DNA of 64,000 bases, taken from assembly GCA_030373145.1 (NCBI GenBank), contig JAUCZK010000003.1:1-64000 (forward strand), written 5' to 3'. Origin of the DNA: Cyanobium sp. CZS48M (GTDB lineage: Bacteria > Cyanobacteriota > Cyanobacteriia > PCC-6307 > Cyanobiaceae). The notes under the pieces are model-generated. The model had not been told where the DNA came from. It saw only the letters and a list, made by a program, of their open reading frames with translations, and did no database searches. The translations under genes and the position numbers were made by a program. Each line of letters opens with the position of its first letter. The stretch's first letter is position 1. Of the stretch, positions 44,699 to 54,096 are shown in pieces.

Positions 44699-46243
44699 CT
44701 AGTAGGTGTCCTCGCCTTCGATGCTGAGGGCGATGCGCGAGAGCTCCACCCGCTCGTCGGTGCTGACGCGGTGGGGAACCCCACTGATGATGCGCTCGAA
44801 ATTGGAGAAGGAATCCTTGATCTCCGGGCCATTGCCGGTGATCACAAATTCGCGGATGCCCTTGTCGTGCCAGGAGCCACGCATCTTGAACACGTTGATG
44901 GCACGGGCCATCTCCCCCCGAATTTCCACATACTGAAGCAGCAGGATGGTATCTGTGATCGTGGAGATGTGGGAGTCGGTGATGGAATGACTGCCCATGA
45001 ACTCCTCCGATGTGTTGGTAAAGAAGCCAGCGATCTCCTCCTGCTTGGCATAGCCGGTAACACCGATCACAAACTGGCGGAAGGCATTGTGGCTGACGCC
45101 CCTTGAGAGCGCCGAGAGGGAATCGATGGCCATGCGCGCTGGCTTGAACTCAGCGATCTCGGTTTTGATGATCTGCAGGTGATCTTCCAGGCCGGTGGAT
45201 TCTGGGTAGGCGCAGATGATCTTGAGCAGGCCGTCCTGCTCCATCTGCTCAAAATCAATGCCCCAGCTGGTGGCATTGCGCAACAACTGAGAGCGCGACT
45301 CCTCATAGGCAAAGAGGATGGCGCGTTCCTTGTTATTGTAGGCGTCTTCAACGAACTTGCTAACCAGCAAGGTTTTACCCGTGCCGGTGGCACCGGTGGC
45401 AAGGATGATCGAATCCTTGAAGAAACCACCACCGCACATCTCATCAAGCCGCGGCACACCCGAGCTGAGACGCACGGTTGAGGAGCGCTGGGTGAGCTGC
45501 ATCGCCCCGAGGGGGAAGATGGCGACGCCATGGGCTCCCATCGTGAAAGGGAATTCACCCTTCATGTGGGTGGTCCCACGCAGCTTGAGAATTTCCACGG
45601 TGCGCCTGCGCCGCTCACCCTCCAGCACATTGCGCAGAATGATTACATTATCAGAAACGAATTCCTCAACGCCATAGCGGGCGATAGGGCCGTATTCATC
45701 AATCCGCTCAGTGGTCATCACCGTGGTGACACCGATTTCCTTGAGTCTGGCGATCAAGCGAAAAATCTCACGACGCACCACCGACACGGCATCGTACTGC
45801 TGGAAGACAGCGGTGATCGAATCAATGGCCACCCGCTTAGCTTTATATTTACGAATGGCGTAGTTGATTCTCTCGATCAACCCGGAAAGATCAAAATTAC
45901 CGGCCACATCCTGGCCGTCCGGGTCGGGGGAGGCATCCAGAATAAAGAGTTTATCCTGAGCCACCATATCCTGCAGATTCCAGCCAAAACTGGCGGCATT
46001 GCGGATGATATCGAGGGGAGATTCCTCGAAGGTCACGAAGATTCCAGGCTCGTCAAAGTGACGGATGCCGTTGTGGAGAAAATGAAGGGAAAATACTGTT
46101 TTTCCAGTACCCGACGTGCCACTGATCAACGTGGAGCGACCGATCGGCAACCCCCCCTGACAGATGTCATCCAGGCCCTCCACCCCCGTCGGCAGTTTCT
46201 GCAGCTTCATGCTGGGCTGGCTGACGGCATTGAAATCCTGCAT
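44699..46243 (-). CDS. kaiC: Circadian clock ATPase/kinase KaiC
   Basis: 514 residues with two RecA-like domains. CI has Walker A GTSGTGKT (42-49) with following catalytic Glu pair (VTFEESPL region); CII has GATGTGKT. The autophosphorylation pair is S427-T428 in DSHISTITDT, matching S431/T432 of Synechococcus elongatus. KaiC sets the clock by slow ATP hydrolysis and a phosphorylation cycle. An internal ATG at 46210 is an alternative start. Separated from kaiB by 76 nt containing a small hairpin. Confidence 0.97.
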   Translation of the reverse strand: MQDFNAVSQPSMKLQKLPTGVEGLDDICQGGLPIGRSTLISGTSGTGKTVFSLHFLHNGIRHFDEPGIFVTFEESPLDIIRNAASFGWNLQDMVAQDKLFILDASPDPDGQDVAGNFDLSGLIERINYAIRKYKAKRVAIDSITAVFQQYDAVSVVRREIFRLIARLKEIGVTTVMTTERIDEYGPIARYGVEEFVSDNVIILRNVLEGERRRRTVEILKLRGTTHMKGEFPFTMGAHGVAIFPLGAMQLTQRSSTVRLSSGVPRLDEMCGGGFFKDSIILATGATGTGKTLLVSKFVEDAYNNKERAILFAYEESRSQLLRNATSWGIDFEQMEQDGLLKIICAYPESTGLEDHLQIIKTEIAEFKPARMAIDSLSALSRGVSHNAFRQFVIGVTGYAKQEEIAGFFTNTSEEFMGSHSITDSHISTITDTILLLQYVEIRGEMARAINVFKMRGSWHDKGIREFVITGNGPEIKDSFSNFERIISGVPHRVSTDERVELSRIALSIEGEDTY

Positions 46244-46255
46244 GGGACTTTGAGA

Positions 46256-46272
46256 CTAGATTCAAAATCTAG
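46256..46272. promoter_or_regulatory. Small inverted repeat in the kaiB-kaiC gap
   Basis: CTAGATT-CAA-AATCTAG, a perfect 7-bp AT-rich stem 13 nt before the kaiC ATG at 46243 and in the only gap of the kai operon. It could mark an internal kaiC promoter or protein-binding site, or affect kaiC translation. No T-run on the coding strand. Confidence 0.35.
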
Positions 46273-46319
46273 GACCCAGGCTGACGCAGGGGGAAAAAGG
46301 CCAGGATGATCTAAAGAAT

Positions 46320-46658
46320 TCAGGCCTCCTCAGACTCGTCCATCAACTCGTCAGCGATCTGGCGGTCGGTGAGCTCGTCGTAGAGGAGATCGAGACCGAT
46401 CAACACCCGCTCGCGATCGGAGAGATCGCCGATGATCCGTCGCACCGGTGGCGGCAGGATCTTGGCCAGGGTGGGAGTGGCCAGGATCTTGTCTTCCTCC
46501 GCCAGCTGTGGATTCTTGAGCACGTCGATCACCTTGAGGGCGTACACACCCTTAAATTCCTGCTCAAGAATGAGGCGCAAGGTCTTGAGGGCCCGCATTG
46601 AATTGGGGGTGTTGCCAGCAACGTACAGCTTGAGAATGTAGGTTTTCTGGGGACTCAT
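46320..46658 (-). CDS. kaiB: Circadian clock protein KaiB
   Basis: 112 residues: thioredoxin-like, fold-switching clock protein ([63 protein letters not shown]). It binds phosphorylated KaiC and sequesters KaiA. The ATG overlaps the kaiA stop by 4 nt, giving tight coupling. The acidic tail (ELMDESEEA) is slightly longer than in S. elongatus KaiB. Confidence 0.97.
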   Translation of the reverse strand: MSPQKTYILKLYVAGNTPNSMRALKTLRLILEQEFKGVYALKVIDVLKNPQLAEEDKILATPTLAKILPPPVRRIIGDLSDRERVLIGLDLLYDELTDRQIADELMDESEEA

Positions 46659-47536
46659 GACTGCACCTGGGAGGCGGTGACGACCCTGGCCACCAATCCA
46701 TCGCTGGTTGAGGTCTCGGGCGGAAGGGAGCGGCGGTACATTTCGCAGAGATGGGCCATGACATCGAGCAGGGCCAGGCGATAATCCTTGAGAAAATCCT
46801 GTTTGTGGCCTTCCAGCTGCAGCTTTTTCCAGAAGTCGTCGATCATGTCCACGTGGATTTCCACTGTTTTGGTAATGGGTAGATCACTGAAGAAAGCCGT
46901 GTTCACAAAGCTTTCCAGCGCTTTGTTGGCGGCGACTGGATCACGAAAGTAGCTGATCAGCAGATCCCGGTAGGTGCGATGGAGGGAGCGCAGCAGCACT
47001 TTTCGCTCGGCGGCGGGAAGATTGCGCAGAAAGCGGGAGGAATCACGCTTGTAAAACACCCCCAGGTAGCCCAGCCGCTCGCGCAGGCGATGGGGCAGCC
47101 TCCAATTGGATTGATCGTGCACTTCAGAACTGGAGTCGCCGTCTGGGAGGTCTTCCCACGCACCCGCCGAACTTCTGCGGCGCAGGCAACGGGAAATGGC
47201 GGCATCGAGGCTGTAGCTGAGCTGCTCCATCTGGTCTGGGGGGAGATGCACCTCGTCCTGGAAGAACTCCATGGGCCCGCTGAGCTGACCCAGCACCACC
47301 GCCGGCAGGATCCGGCCCTGGGCCCGCAGGCGCTGAAAGGCCTCGATCGAGAGCACCCCTGGCTCCAACAGAACCGCATCGAACTGTTCCCAGCAACGCT
47401 CCAGCTCGGCCGCGGGATCCGGCCGCAGACCCAGCTCCATCAACTCATAACGACCCTGGGGCAACCAGGTGCTGCAGGCCAGGCGCAACTGCTCATCTCG
47501 GATCAGCGAAGCCACGGTGAGCGCCGGCTGGGTCAT
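46655..47536 (-). CDS. kaiA: Circadian clock protein KaiA
   Basis: 293 residues from the ATG at 47536; the open frame runs further upstream but is non-homologous there and overlaps rplU and rpmA. The N-terminal pseudo-receiver domain (about 1-135) is followed by the C-terminal helical KaiC-binding and dimer domain (about 175-293: [52 protein letters not shown]). It stimulates KaiC phosphorylation. Full length, unlike Prochlorococcus where kaiA is lost. Confidence 0.96.
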   Translation of the reverse strand: MTQPALTVASLIRDEQLRLACSTWLPQGRYELMELGLRPDPAAELERCWEQFDAVLLEPGVLSIEAFQRLRAQGRILPAVVLGQLSGPMEFFQDEVHLPPDQMEQLSYSLDAAISRCLRRRSSAGAWEDLPDGDSSSEVHDQSNWRLPHRLRERLGYLGVFYKRDSSRFLRNLPAAERKVLLRSLHRTYRDLLISYFRDPVAANKALESFVNTAFFSDLPITKTVEIHVDMIDDFWKKLQLEGHKQDFLKDYRLALLDVMAHLCEMYRRSLPPETSTSDGLVARVVTASQVQS

Positions 47537-47710
47537 GGGGAAGGAACAGCGGCATCGCCCCAGCGACCTTAGTGTTGACGAGGCGGCAGGCGAAGAGGGA
47601 TAGTCTTCTCTTGTCAACCCAATGGTTGTGCGAGAGGTCTGAACAGTGTTGGGTGAATGGCGGCGCAGGCCGGCTTCTCCTCCACTGGCCTGTCCACGCC
47701 CCCTGAGCCC
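47537..47710. promoter_or_regulatory. Divergent kaiA / rplU promoter region
   Basis: 174 nt between the divergent kaiA and rplU starts. GTTGAC (47574-47579) and GTCAAC (47613-47618) form a spaced inverted repeat. The stretch must contain promoters for the clock operon and the ribosomal protein pair; exact -10 and -35 boxes cannot be fixed by eye. Confidence 0.4.
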
Positions 47711-48115
47711 ATGAGTCAAGCCACCGAGAGCCCCGCTCCCGAGAGTCCAGCCACCGCAACGGAGCGCACCCCCGCCGGCGCCGATCTCTACGCGATCGCC
47801 GAGGCCTCCGGCCAGCAGTTCTGGTTCCAGCCGAACCGCTACTACGACCTCGACCGTATCCACGCCGAGGTGGACGAGACGGTGACCCTGGAGAACGTGC
47901 TGCTGGTGCGCGATGGCCAGGGCACCAACCTGGGGCATCCCTTCGTGAGTGGTGCCACCATCGAGCTCAAGGTGCTGGCCCATCGCCGTGGTCCGAAGAT
48001 CCTGGTGTACAAGATGCGCCCGAAAAAGAAAACCCGCCGCAAGAACGGTCACCGCCAGGAACTCACCCGGGTGATGGTCCAGTCGATCAGCGTCAATGGC
48101 AAGGCGATCGCCTGA
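47711..48115 (+). CDS. rplU: 50S ribosomal protein L21
   Basis: 134 residues from the ATG at 47711. The L21 core spans about 30-134 (DLYAIAEASGQQFWFQPNRYYDLDRI, GHPFVSGATIELKVLAHRRGPKILVYKMRPKKKTRRKNGHRQ). The first 25 residues are a Ser/Pro/Glu-rich extension. Pairs with rpmA as usual. Confidence 0.95.
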   Translation: MSQATESPAPESPATATERTPAGADLYAIAEASGQQFWFQPNRYYDLDRIHAEVDETVTLENVLLVRDGQGTNLGHPFVSGATIELKVLAHRRGPKILVYKMRPKKKTRRKNGHRQELTRVMVQSISVNGKAIA

Positions 48116-48166
48116 GCGCAGCGCTTCAGCCCACCCTGAATTCCCTCCACCAGCCCCCCACCCCCC

Positions 48167-48433
48167 ATGGCCCACAAGAAAGGCACAGGCTCCACACGCA
48201 ACGGACGCGACTCCAATTCCAAGCGACTCGGCGTCAAGCGCTATGGCGGTGAGACCGTCACGGCCGGCTCCATCCTTGTGCGCCAGCGGGGCACCTCGGT
48301 GATGCCTGGCGTCAACGTCGGTCGCGGCTCCGATGACACCCTCTTCGCCCTGGTGCCGGGAGTGGTGAGCTTTGAGTCGATCAAGCGCGGTCTGCGGGCC
48401 CGCAAGCGCATCCACGTGGCCGCAGCGGCCTGA
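48167..48433 (+). CDS. rpmA: 50S ribosomal protein L27
   Basis: 88 residues: [55 protein letters not shown]. The basic N-terminus reaches the peptidyl-transferase centre. It lacks the cleaved N-terminal peptide seen in Firmicutes. Confidence 0.97.
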   Translation: MAHKKGTGSTRNGRDSNSKRLGVKRYGGETVTAGSILVRQRGTSVMPGVNVGRGSDDTLFALVPGVVSFESIKRGLRARKRIHVAAAA

Positions 48434-48448
48434 GTTCAGCGAGGCCCA

Positions 48449-48482
48449 CCAGGCCAGGGAGGTGAACCCCTCCATGGCCTGG
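48449..48482. terminator. Strong hairpin between rpmA and the methyltransferase gene
   Basis: CCAGGCCA...TGGCCTGG with an inner GGGAGG/CCTCC pair forms a long stem in the gap between two convergent genes, so it could act in both directions. No T-run is present on either side, so it is a candidate only. A short direct repeat (TGGTCAATCCATC) follows. Confidence 0.5.
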
Positions 48483-48498
48483 TCAATCCATCCACTGG

Positions 48499-49296
48499 TC
48501 AATCCATCAACCGGTAGGCCCGGGTGGTGATCAGCAACGGGTGGAAGACCTCCAGAAAGCGGCTCTGAAGGGTGCGAAAGAAGCGCTCCACCAGGGCCGG
48601 ATCATCGAAGTGAAAGGGATATTCCCCGGCAAAGCCCTGGAAGAAATACCAGTTGAGCAGGGCTGTGGCCCCAGGTCCCATGCGGGCGGCGAACTGCTCC
48701 AGCTGAGCGGCCGGATCACTGAGATGCTCCAGCACATCCAGGCAGACCACCGTGTCGAAATGCCTGGGCAGGCCTGGATCACTGAGGTCGCGGCACACCG
48801 TCAGTCGATCGCTGAGCCCGAAGTGGGCGGCCCGCTCGGCCACGAAGGCGCGGTTGTGGGGGTTGAGGTCCACGAACCAGACCCGCTCCACCACCGCCAT
48901 CGACGCCGCCGCTAGGGCGTGGGTGCCGATGCCGCCACCGAAATCCAGCACGTGGCCGCGGGCGAAGCGGGCCTGCAGGCGCAGGGTGTCGGCGATGTAG
49001 TCCGCACTGCCCAGGTGCCAGGCGGCCAGCTCCAGCAGGTGTCCGGTGCCCACGGTCTGCTCATAGAAGGCCTCCACTCGCTGGGGATCGAAGCCCACCG
49101 CACCGGGATGCAGCGAGGCCAGATCCGCGCAACTCCGCGGCAGGCGCAGCTCCAGCTGCTCGGCGCTGAGACCCAGATAGGAGGCCAGCTGCTGGCGCAG
49201 GTCAAAACCATCGCCGAGAAAGTTCTCCACCTCCAGGGTCGCCGCTGGACCAGGCACGGCCACGGGGCAGGACAGGGGGCTCACACCGTCAGGCAA
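48499..49296 (-). CDS. Class I SAM-dependent methyltransferase
   Basis: 265 residues from a TTG start. Rossmann motif I is HVLDFGGGIGTHALAAA (about 114-130), motif II acidic in VWFVDLNPHN, and motif IV is DTVVCLDVLEHLSDP. The N-terminal 100 residues are helical and likely form the substrate lid. The substrate is unknown; general resemblance is to small-molecule methyltransferases (Methyltransf_11/12). Confidence 0.8.
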   Translation of the reverse strand: MPDGVSPLSCPVAVPGPAATLEVENFLGDGFDLRQQLASYLGLSAEQLELRLPRSCADLASLHPGAVGFDPQRVEAFYEQTVGTGHLLELAAWHLGSADYIADTLRLQARFARGHVLDFGGGIGTHALAAASMAVVERVWFVDLNPHNRAFVAERAAHFGLSDRLTVCRDLSDPGLPRHFDTVVCLDVLEHLSDPAAQLEQFAARMGPGATALLNWYFFQGFAGEYPFHFDDPALVERFFRTLQSRFLEVFHPLLITTRAYRLMD

Positions 49297-49325
49297 ACCG
49301 GTTCGTTGCTGGGACTCATCTCAGG

Positions 49326-49977
49326 CTACGGCGGCCCCTGATCCTCCAGTTCCATGCCGGCACCAGGCACCTCCAGCCAGCGGCGCAGCCAGGCCACCAG
49401 CAGATAAAAGGGCAGGGTGTCGAGCAGAGCCGCCACCAGCTTGAACAGGTAGCCGCTGGCGATGAAGCTGCCCAGTTGGGGCAGCACCGCCTGCTCGGCC
49501 CGCAGGGGCAGCACATGGGCGGCGTAGTGACTGATCAGCACCACCGCCGTGGTGTCCACCAGCTGGCTGATCAAGGTGGAGCCGTTGTTGCGCAACCACA
49601 GGGCCCGGCCGCCGCTGAGACGCTTCCAGAAATGAAAGAGCCGCACGTCGGTGAACTGGGCGGCCAGGTAGGCCACCATCGAGGCCCGGCAGGATTCCCC
49701 CCAGCCAGAGGATCAGCACGATCCAGCCATTGAGCAGCAGCCCCACCCACACCAGCTGACTGGCCCGCCGCTCCCCCCAGATTTCGCTGATCAGGTCGGT
49801 GCAGAGGAAGGTGATCGGGTAAGGCAGGGCTCCCACCGCCACCACGATTGGCCAGCCCGCGATCGAGCCGAGGGTGAGAAAGCGCGTGAGGCCGAGGATG
49901 TTGAGCATGCCCATCGTGCCCAGGAACAGGCCGGCCAGCACGAGAAAAGCCAGGTCACGGCGCTGCTGGAGGGTCAC
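49326..49977 (-). pseudogene. Queuosine precursor transporter (YhhQ/QueT type), internally deleted and frameshifted
   Basis: The N-terminal frame (from the GTG at 49977) encodes LGTMGMLNILGLTRFLTLG, VAVGALPYPITFLCTDLISEIWG and VLILWLGGILPG. The C-terminal part is in another frame from about 49685: MVAYLAAQFTDVRLFHFWKRLSGG, LWLRNNGSTLISQLVDTTAVVLI. Intact relatives have some 30-40 more residues between ILPG and SMVAYL; here that piece is gone and the frame is lost at the junction. The two parts are otherwise well conserved, so the event is recent or a sequence error. Function would be uptake of preQ0/preQ1 for queuosine. Confidence 0.8.
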
Positions 49978-50045
49978 GGGCGACGAAGCGAAACGGGGGC
50001 TCGCCCCAGCCTGCCGGCCCCGGCCCCGGATGCAACAGTGCCCCC

Positions 50046-50966
50046 ATGACCACCCCCGGCAGCCGCCCCAGCGCCCACAAGCCCCAGGCGCCCTGCGGGT
50101 TCCTGATCCTCGACAAGCCGGCCGGCCTCACCTCCCACGACTGTGTGGCGCGGGTGCGCCGCCGTTACGGGCTCAAGCGTGTGGGCCATGGCGGCACCCT
50201 CGATCCGGCCGTGACCGGCGTGCTGCCCCTGGCACTGGGGTCGGCCACCAGGCTGCTGCCCTACCTCGATGGGGCCAAGGCCTACCGGGGAATGATCCAG
50301 CTGGGCCTTTCAACCGACAGCGACGACCTCAGCGGCAGCGTTCTGCAGCGCCGGCCGCTGCCGCCCCTCAGCCGGGAGCTGCTGGAGGCGGCCCTGGCCC
50401 CCTTCTGCGGTCCCATCCTGCAGCGACCGCCGCAGGTGTCGGCCGTGCACGTGCAGGGAGAGCGGGCCTACGCCAGGGCCCGCCGCGGCGAGCACTCGGA
50501 ACTGCAGGAGCGGGCCGTCACGATCGAGAGGCTGGAGCTGCTGAGCTGGGACCCCAGCTCAGGGCGACTGGAGCTGGAGCTGCGCTGCAGCGCCGGCACC
50601 TATGTCCGCTCCCTGGCCAGGGACCTGGGTGAGGCCCTCGGCTGCGGCGGGGCCCTGGCCGAGCTGCGTCGCACCGAAGCCCTGGGTTTCCCCCTCAGCG
50701 CCGCGGTGCGCTTCGAGGAGCTGGAAGCCGAGCCGCCGCCGCCGCCCCTGGCTCCCCTGCTGGCCCTGGGTCACTACCCCAGCGTCAGCCTGGAGCCCGC
50801 CGATCTGGTGAGCTGGCGCTGCGGCCGGCGTCTGGTCGGCCCCGAGCACCTGGGGGAGGACCAGGTGGTGGTGGTGCTGGATCCGGATGGCAACCTGGCA
50901 GGGATGGCCAGGGCCACTCCAGACGGCTGGCTTCAGCCCCGGCTGGTGCTGGAGGCCACTGGCTGA
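50046..50966 (+). CDS. truB: tRNA pseudouridine(55) synthase
   Basis: 306 residues. The catalytic Asp is in [20 protein letters not shown], preceded by [27 protein letters not shown] is the TruB C-terminal block and a PUA-like tail follows. It makes pseudouridine 55 in the tRNA T-loop. Separated from yebC by 26 nt. Confidence 0.95.
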   Translation: MTTPGSRPSAHKPQAPCGFLILDKPAGLTSHDCVARVRRRYGLKRVGHGGTLDPAVTGVLPLALGSATRLLPYLDGAKAYRGMIQLGLSTDSDDLSGSVLQRRPLPPLSRELLEAALAPFCGPILQRPPQVSAVHVQGERAYARARRGEHSELQERAVTIERLELLSWDPSSGRLELELRCSAGTYVRSLARDLGEALGCGGALAELRRTEALGFPLSAAVRFEELEAEPPPPPLAPLLALGHYPSVSLEPADLVSWRCGRRLVGPEHLGEDQVVVVLDPDGNLAGMARATPDGWLQPRLVLEATG

Positions 50967-50992
50967 TCCAACCCATCCTCGATCGATCCCCC

Positions 50993-51766
50993 ATGGCCGG
51001 CCACAGCAAGTGGGCCCAGATCAAACGTCAGAAAGCCGTGGTCGATGCCCGGCGGGGGGTGGTCTTCACCCGCCTGGGGCGGGAGGTGACGGTGGCGGCT
51101 CGCAACGGCGCTGATCCAGCCGGCAATTTCCAGCTGCGCACTGCCATCGACAAGGCCAAGGCCGCCGGCATGCCCAGCGCCAACATCGAGCGGGCCATCG
51201 CCAAGGGATCCGGCCAGGGCGGCGGCGAGGCCGATCAGTTCGAGGCGGTCCGCTACGAGGGCTACGGCCCCGGCGGGGTCGCGGTGCTGGTGGAGTGCTT
51301 CACCGACAACCGCAATCGCACCGTCGCCGACCTGCGTCTGGCCTTCAGCAAGCAGGGGGGAAACCTGGGGGAGAGCGGCTGCGTCGGGTATCTCTTCGAG
51401 CAGCAGGGGGTCGTGCGGCTGGAGCCGCCGCTGCCCGGTGAAGAGGCCCTGCTGGAGAGCCTGCTGAGCCTGGAGGAACAGGGTGGTCCGCCGGTGCTGA
51501 GCTACAGCCTGGAGGGGGAGAACGCCGAGGTGTTCTGCGCCTACTCCCAGCTGGAGGCCCTGCAGCACCAGCTGAGGCAGCAGGGCTGGCCCGTGCACGA
51601 CTGGGAGTTGCGCTGGATGTCGTCCACCCCCTGCCGGCTGGAGTGCGAGGAGCAGCTGCGTCGCTGCTTGCGCATGCTCGATGCCCTCGAGGAGCTCGAT
51701 GACGTGCGCAGCCTTACCTCCAACCTGGAGGCCGACGCCGAGCTGCTGGATGCGGTGATGGGCTGA
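50993..51766 (+). CDS. YebC/PmpR family protein
   Basis: 257 residues: [85 protein letters not shown]. Members act as DNA-binding regulators or as ribosome factors that ease translation of difficult motifs. Complete three-domain length. The stop lies in a hairpin shared with the next gene's end. Confidence 0.93.
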   Translation: MAGHSKWAQIKRQKAVVDARRGVVFTRLGREVTVAARNGADPAGNFQLRTAIDKAKAAGMPSANIERAIAKGSGQGGGEADQFEAVRYEGYGPGGVAVLVECFTDNRNRTVADLRLAFSKQGGNLGESGCVGYLFEQQGVVRLEPPLPGEEALLESLLSLEEQGGPPVLSYSLEGENAEVFCAYSQLEALQHQLRQQGWPVHDWELRWMSSTPCRLECEEQLRRCLRMLDALEELDDVRSLTSNLEADAELLDAVMG

Positions 51767-51777
51767 GCACTCAGCCC
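51760..51777. terminator. Hairpin spanning the convergent yebC and nagB-like stops
   Basis: GGGCTGAG-CA-CTCAGCCC is a perfect 8-bp stem containing the yebC TGA and the end of the leftward gene. The stops are only a few bases apart. No T-run, but the position suggests a shared end signal. Confidence 0.5.
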
Positions 51778-52544
51778 CCCAGGGCTGCGCGATCCACGAG
51801 CAGACGCAGGCCCGGATGGCCCTGCAGCCAGCTGGCCGGCAGCGAGGGTGCCGGCGGCTCGCTCAGCAGTCGCGCCAGGATGCCGGCCTTGGTGGCACCA
51901 CTCACCACCAGCAGGATGCGCTCGGCCCCGAGGATCTGCTCCAGGCCCAGGGTGATGGCTCCAGCTGGTACCCGGCCTGGATCCCCGCCGAAGGCCGCCG
52001 CGTTCTGGTGGCGGGTGGCGGCGCTGAGGCGGAGGCTGCGGCTGGGGGCATCGGGGCCGCAGGGGGGCTCGTTGAAGCCCACATGGCCGTTGCTGCCCAG
52101 CCCCAGCAACTGCAGGCCAATCCCTCCAGCTGCCGCCACGGCTTCGGCATAGCGACTGGCCTCGGCGGCCGGATCCGCCGCGAGGCCATCGGGGAGCTGC
52201 AGCCGTGCGGACTCCAGGCTCAGGGGAGTGACCAGACGGCAGGCCATCTCCGCGGCAAACGAGCCCGGTTGCGTCGGCCCCAGCCCCACGTATTCATCGA
52301 GGTTGAAGCTGCGCCAGCGCTCTCGGATGGCCGTGAGCTGCTCGGCCGGCAGGTCCAGCAGCCGTGTCACCAGGGCGGCGTAAACGGTCTCCATGGTGCG
52401 GCCGGTGGCCAGACCCAGGGGGCGCTTCAACCCGTCGCTGAGCTCCTGGTGCAGCAGTTCAGCGACACGCCCGGCCAGGGTCGATGGATGTTCGAAGCAC
52501 TCGAAGCGGCCGGCCAACCAGGCGGGAAGAGCAGACGAGGGCAC
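51771..52544 (-). CDS. nagB: Glucosamine-6-phosphate deaminase-like protein
   Basis: 257 residues of the NagB/6-phosphogluconolactonase superfamily. ATGRTMETVYAAL binds phosphate, SFNLDEYVGL holds the catalytic Asp, and LGLGSNGHVGFNEPPCGPDA carries the active-site His and the NagB-type GFNEP block, which separates it from gluconolactonases. It would convert glucosamine 6-phosphate to fructose 6-phosphate and ammonia. No nagA or transporter is near. Confidence 0.87.
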   Translation of the reverse strand: MPSSALPAWLAGRFECFEHPSTLAGRVAELLHQELSDGLKRPLGLATGRTMETVYAALVTRLLDLPAEQLTAIRERWRSFNLDEYVGLGPTQPGSFAAEMACRLVTPLSLESARLQLPDGLAADPAAEASRYAEAVAAAGGIGLQLLGLGSNGHVGFNEPPCGPDAPSRSLRLSAATRHQNAAAFGGDPGRVPAGAITLGLEQILGAERILLVVSGATKAGILARLLSEPPAPSLPASWLQGHPGLRLLVDRAALGG

Positions 52545-52597
52545 CGGAGGCGGGCGTGGTGATCAGCTGATCCGCCGCTGCAGCGGCGGATCGATGC

Positions 52598-53983
52598 TCA
52601 GGAGCCTCGCCCAGCGACGGCTCCTGACGCCAGGGGGCCGGAGCCGGCCCGCAGCGGTTGCACCTCAACACCGCGGTAGTAGTGCTGCAGGATCTGCTCG
52701 AATCGGCGGCCCTGCCGGGCGAGGGCATAGGCCCCCCACTGGCTCATGCCCACCCCGTGGCCGAAGCCGCGGCCCACGGCGATGATCACCGGCGAGGGCG
52801 GAGCCAGGGGGCGCGGCGGGGGCGGCGAGAGCAGGGAACCCAGCCCCACCGGCAGCGGCGTGGCGCCGGAGAGGGGCGGGGCATTGAAGCTGAAGGGGGC
52901 GGCCTCGAAACGCACCAGGGTGCTGCGCAACCCCAGCCGGCTGCGCAGCTGAGCACCGGTGAGCACCAGGGCTCCACTCGGTCCGATCACCCGTGCCTGG
53001 CGCACCCGGCCGCTGCCCGTGGTGGAGAGCACATCAATGCGGCTGACGCCGCCGATCTCGGCAAAGGCGCCGGCCAGAATCTGGGGGGAGAGGGTCTTCT
53101 CCCAGCGGGCCACGGGGCTGGAGTCGTCGTAGTCGGGGACGCTCACCAGGTAGGGCAGCTGGCGCGACCAGAGGTCACCACTGTTCTCGGTGCTGCCGCC
53201 GCTGCTGCTGTGGAAGACGGCATTAATCAAGCTGTTGCCGTGCATCAGCACCAGGCCCTGGGTGCTGCGCACCGCCTCGCGGGTGGAGGCGGTTTCCGCC
53301 TCGAGGCCCTTGTAGGCCTGGCTGGTGACTGTGGCGTGCAGATCAAAGGGGGCCGAGGGTTTGCGGTGGCGCAGGGCATAGGTCCGCGCCGCCACGGCCT
53401 GGGCCCGCAGGGCCTCCAGGGGCCAGCTGGCGGGCATCTCACTGCCCACCACGCTGGGCAGATAGGTTTCCAGCTCGATGACGTTGATGGCCCGCAGCTT
53501 CGCGGCCTCCACCTTCACCTGCAGCCGGCCCCTGTAGCGGCGACTCTCGATCTGCAGGCTGGCGAAGCCAGCCGAATCGGGCAGGGGCTCCAGCCAGAGC
53601 TCGCTGAGGCTGAGGCTGCCGGAGCTGCCCTGGGTCACCGCCGAGGGTTGGGCCTGAATCCGGCCACCCACCTGGCTGAGGGCGAGGGTGGCACCAGCGG
53701 GCATCCTCAGCAGCTCCCCACCCCTGGCATCGCGCAGGCGCAGGCCGCTGCTGCCCGCCACCCGGATCGACGGCAGGTCCAGCAGCAGCACCCGCAGCTG
53801 GGGATTGGTGGAGCGGCTGGCCAGCAGGGGTTCGAGTCCGCCGGCGGCCACCACATCCTCGGCCTCGTCCTGGGCCACGGCCGGGGCAGCCGCCAGCAGC
53901 CCTGACCCCAGCAGCAGCGCCTGGGGCAGCAGGGCCGCGGCCAGGGCCATGGAGCGGATCCGAGCGGTCTTGGGAACAGCCAT
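52598..53983 (-). CDS. SpoIID/LytB domain protein, exported
   Basis: 461 residues from the ATG at 53983. Signal peptide: [38 protein letters not shown]. The SpoIID-like domain (about 150-440) shows [39 protein letters not shown] and [18 protein letters not shown], the conserved lytic-transglycosylase-like fold acting on peptidoglycan. In cyanobacteria its role is cell-wall remodelling by inference. A Pro-rich loop ([13 protein letters not shown]) lies in the C-terminal part. Divergent from rnz. Confidence 0.85.
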   Translation of the reverse strand: MAVPKTARIRSMALAAALLPQALLLGSGLLAAAPAVAQDEAEDVVAAGGLEPLLASRSTNPQLRVLLLDLPSIRVAGSSGLRLRDARGGELLRMPAGATLALSQVGGRIQAQPSAVTQGSSGSLSLSELWLEPLPDSAGFASLQIESRRYRGRLQVKVEAAKLRAINVIELETYLPSVVGSEMPASWPLEALRAQAVAARTYALRHRKPSAPFDLHATVTSQAYKGLEAETASTREAVRSTQGLVLMHGNSLINAVFHSSSGGSTENSGDLWSRQLPYLVSVPDYDDSSPVARWEKTLSPQILAGAFAEIGGVSRIDVLSTTGSGRVRQARVIGPSGALVLTGAQLRSRLGLRSTLVRFEAAPFSFNAPPLSGATPLPVGLGSLLSPPPPRPLAPPSPVIIAVGRGFGHGVGMSQWGAYALARQGRRFEQILQHYYRGVEVQPLRAGSGPLASGAVAGRGS

Positions 53984-54096
53984 CAACAGCGGCAGCCATG
54001 CAGTGTGCGCGCCATTGTGACCAGCACATCCCCAAGGCGCCAGAGCCACCCTGGACAGAGCCTGACGTGGCAGCATGCGCCAAAGGGTCAGCCGGA

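Noticed and set aside
47537-48502. Upstream extension of the kaiA frame giving a 615-residue protein
   Set aside because: The added part is antisense to rplU and rpmA and not KaiA-like; the ATG at 47536 matches known KaiA N-termini.
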